From the NCBI GenBank assembly GCA_026989045.1, contig JALSJY010000004.1, forward strand, positions 1 to 7,127: 7,127 bases of DNA. The letters run 5' to 3'. This document shows, piece by piece, positions 6,476 to 7,127 of this stretch (its first letter is position 1; every line of letters begins with the position of its first letter). The notes below the pieces were generated by a model, which saw only the letters and a program-made list of their open reading frames with translations, was not told the DNA's origin and did not search any database. The DNA comes from Hyphomicrobiales bacterium (lineage in GTDB: Bacteria > Pseudomonadota > Alphaproteobacteria > Rhizobiales > Devosiaceae). The position numbers and the translations under genes were made by a program.

Positions 6476-6530
6476 ATGAAGGGCAGGGGGGTGAGTATGG
6501 CTAATTTAAAATATGATGGGGGCTAACTCA

Positions 6531-7127
6531 TTAACTTCCAAAAACCCTAGTAAAAATCGTATCAACATGTTTCAGGTGATAGGCATCATCAAACATATTA
6601 TCAATTTGCTCTGGCGTTAGGGCGTTTCTTACTTCTTCATCGGCTTTTAGCAATTCAGCAAATTTTCCTGCTCTATCACCCTCACTTTGCCACACCTGCA
6701 TGGCGTTGCGTTGCACAGCGCTATAACTTGCCTCACGAGAAAGGCCTGCTTGAGTTAATGCCAATAAAACACGTTGAGAGTTATGCAACCCGCCCAATTT
6801 ATCCATGTTTGCCTTCATGTTTTTTGGATAGACTAGCAAGTTTTCAATCACGTTGGTTAAGCGAGCGAGGGCGAAATCTAGCGTGATGGTTGCATCTGGT
6901 GCAATCATTCTTTCAACTGATGAGTGAGAAATATCTCGCTCATGCCAAAGGGCAACATTTTCCATTGCGGGCAGTGCCATTCCTCTAACTAAACGAGCTA
7001 AGCCTGTTAAGTTTTCTGTTAAAATTGGGTTGCGTTTATGGGGCATTGCTGAGCTACCTTTTTGCCCTTTGGAGAAAAACTCCTCGACTTCAAGCACTTC
7101 GGTGCGTTGAAGGTGGCGAATTTCTGT
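6531..7127 (-). CDS. purB: Adenylosuccinate lyase, C-terminal part (5' end outside window)
   Basis: The frame is open from the right edge to a TAA at 6533-6531 and encodes the last 198 residues of a protein normally about 430-435 long. PurB releases fumarate twice in purine synthesis: from SAICAR to give AICAR, and from adenylosuccinate to give AMP. The fumarase/aspartase superfamily signature SSAMPHKRNP is at 7055-7026, within TEIRHLQRTEVLEVEEFFSKG and GQKGSSAMPHKRNP; this mobile loop carries the catalytic serine. Further family blocks are NVALWHERDISHSSVER, DATITLDFALARL, SQRVLLAL and the C-terminal YHLKHVDTIFTRVF. The reading continues upstream of the GTG at 7097, so that codon is an internal Val and not the start. 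The sequence is intact as far as seen. It converges on comEC across a 151 bp gap. Confidence 0.96.
   Translation of the reverse strand, partial: TEIRHLQRTEVLEVEEFFSKGQKGSSAMPHKRNPILTENLTGLARLVRGMALPAMENVALWHERDISHSSVERMIAPDATITLDFALARLTNVIENLLVYPKNMKANMDKLGGLHNSQRVLLALTQAGLSREASYSAVQRNAMQVWQSEGDRAGKFAELLKADEEVRNALTPEQIDNMFDDAYHLKHVDTIFTRVFGS

Noticed and set aside
6420..6476. 18-codon frame MKQYRISTQGNVIMQHLH after comEC
   Set aside because: The nearest GGAGG is 19 bases upstream, too far, and the frame overlaps the inverted repeat; no resemblance to a known peptide.
6497..6526. 9-codon frame MANLKYDGG with a good AGGGGGG five bases upstream
   Set aside because: The ribosome binding site is attractive, but nine codons in convergent intergenic DNA without known homologues are not enough to call a gene. 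Ribosome profiling or conservation would be needed to revive it.
1..7127. Search by eye for CRISPR arrays, tRNA genes, insertion-sequence ends, toxin-antitoxin pairs and defence genes
   Set aside because: None seen. The window is almost filled by conserved housekeeping genes, with gaps of 179 bp or less.

Overview
The window is a low-GC (by eye about 40% or less), gene-dense piece of a Gram-negative bacterial chromosome. The protein sequences point to an alphaproteobacterium, probably Hyphomicrobiales (Bartonella/Brucella-like). LpxB is preceded by an LpxI-type tail instead of LpxH, citrate synthase is the type II form resembling Bartonella GltA, and ComEC ends in the short cysteine-bearing tail typical of alphaproteobacteria. 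Genus cannot be fixed from the sequence alone. Everything with a clear identity is housekeeping. There is no insertion sequence, prophage, CRISPR array, tRNA or rRNA, and no evident new multi-gene system.

Layout: bases 1-72 are the last codons of a gene that is most likely lpxI, with its stop directly abutting the ATG of lpxB (73-1197, +); together they make the lipid A disaccharide precursor. lpxB runs head-on into gltA (1201-2490, -) with only 3 bp between the stop codons. A strong stem-loop that looks like the gltA terminator lies inside the last codons of lpxB. Upstream of gltA is a 179 bp AT-rich gap with a plausible promoter, a tandem heptamer and a GANTC site. It is followed by gltX (2670-4085, -; alternative start at 4106). 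A short divergent region separates gltX from comEC (4184-6379, +), which starts at TTG behind a strong Shine-Dalgarno sequence. A 151 bp gap with an inverted repeat separates comEC from the 3' part of purB (6531 to the right edge, -).

The genes do not form one pathway: outer-membrane lipid synthesis (lpxI-lpxB), TCA cycle entry (gltA), glutamyl-tRNA charging (gltX), DNA uptake (comEC) and purine synthesis (purB). The order lpxB-gltA-gltX-comEC is, from memory, a conserved alphaproteobacterial neighbourhood. The purB junction after comEC may be the lineage-specific part, because lexA is often found there.

The points most worth a second look are regulatory or structural: the terminator embedded in lpxB, the repeat and GANTC site at the gltA promoter, the cysteine-clustered ComEC tail without a metallo-beta-lactamase domain, a GltX zinc site with three of four ligands, and the dyad between comEC and purB.
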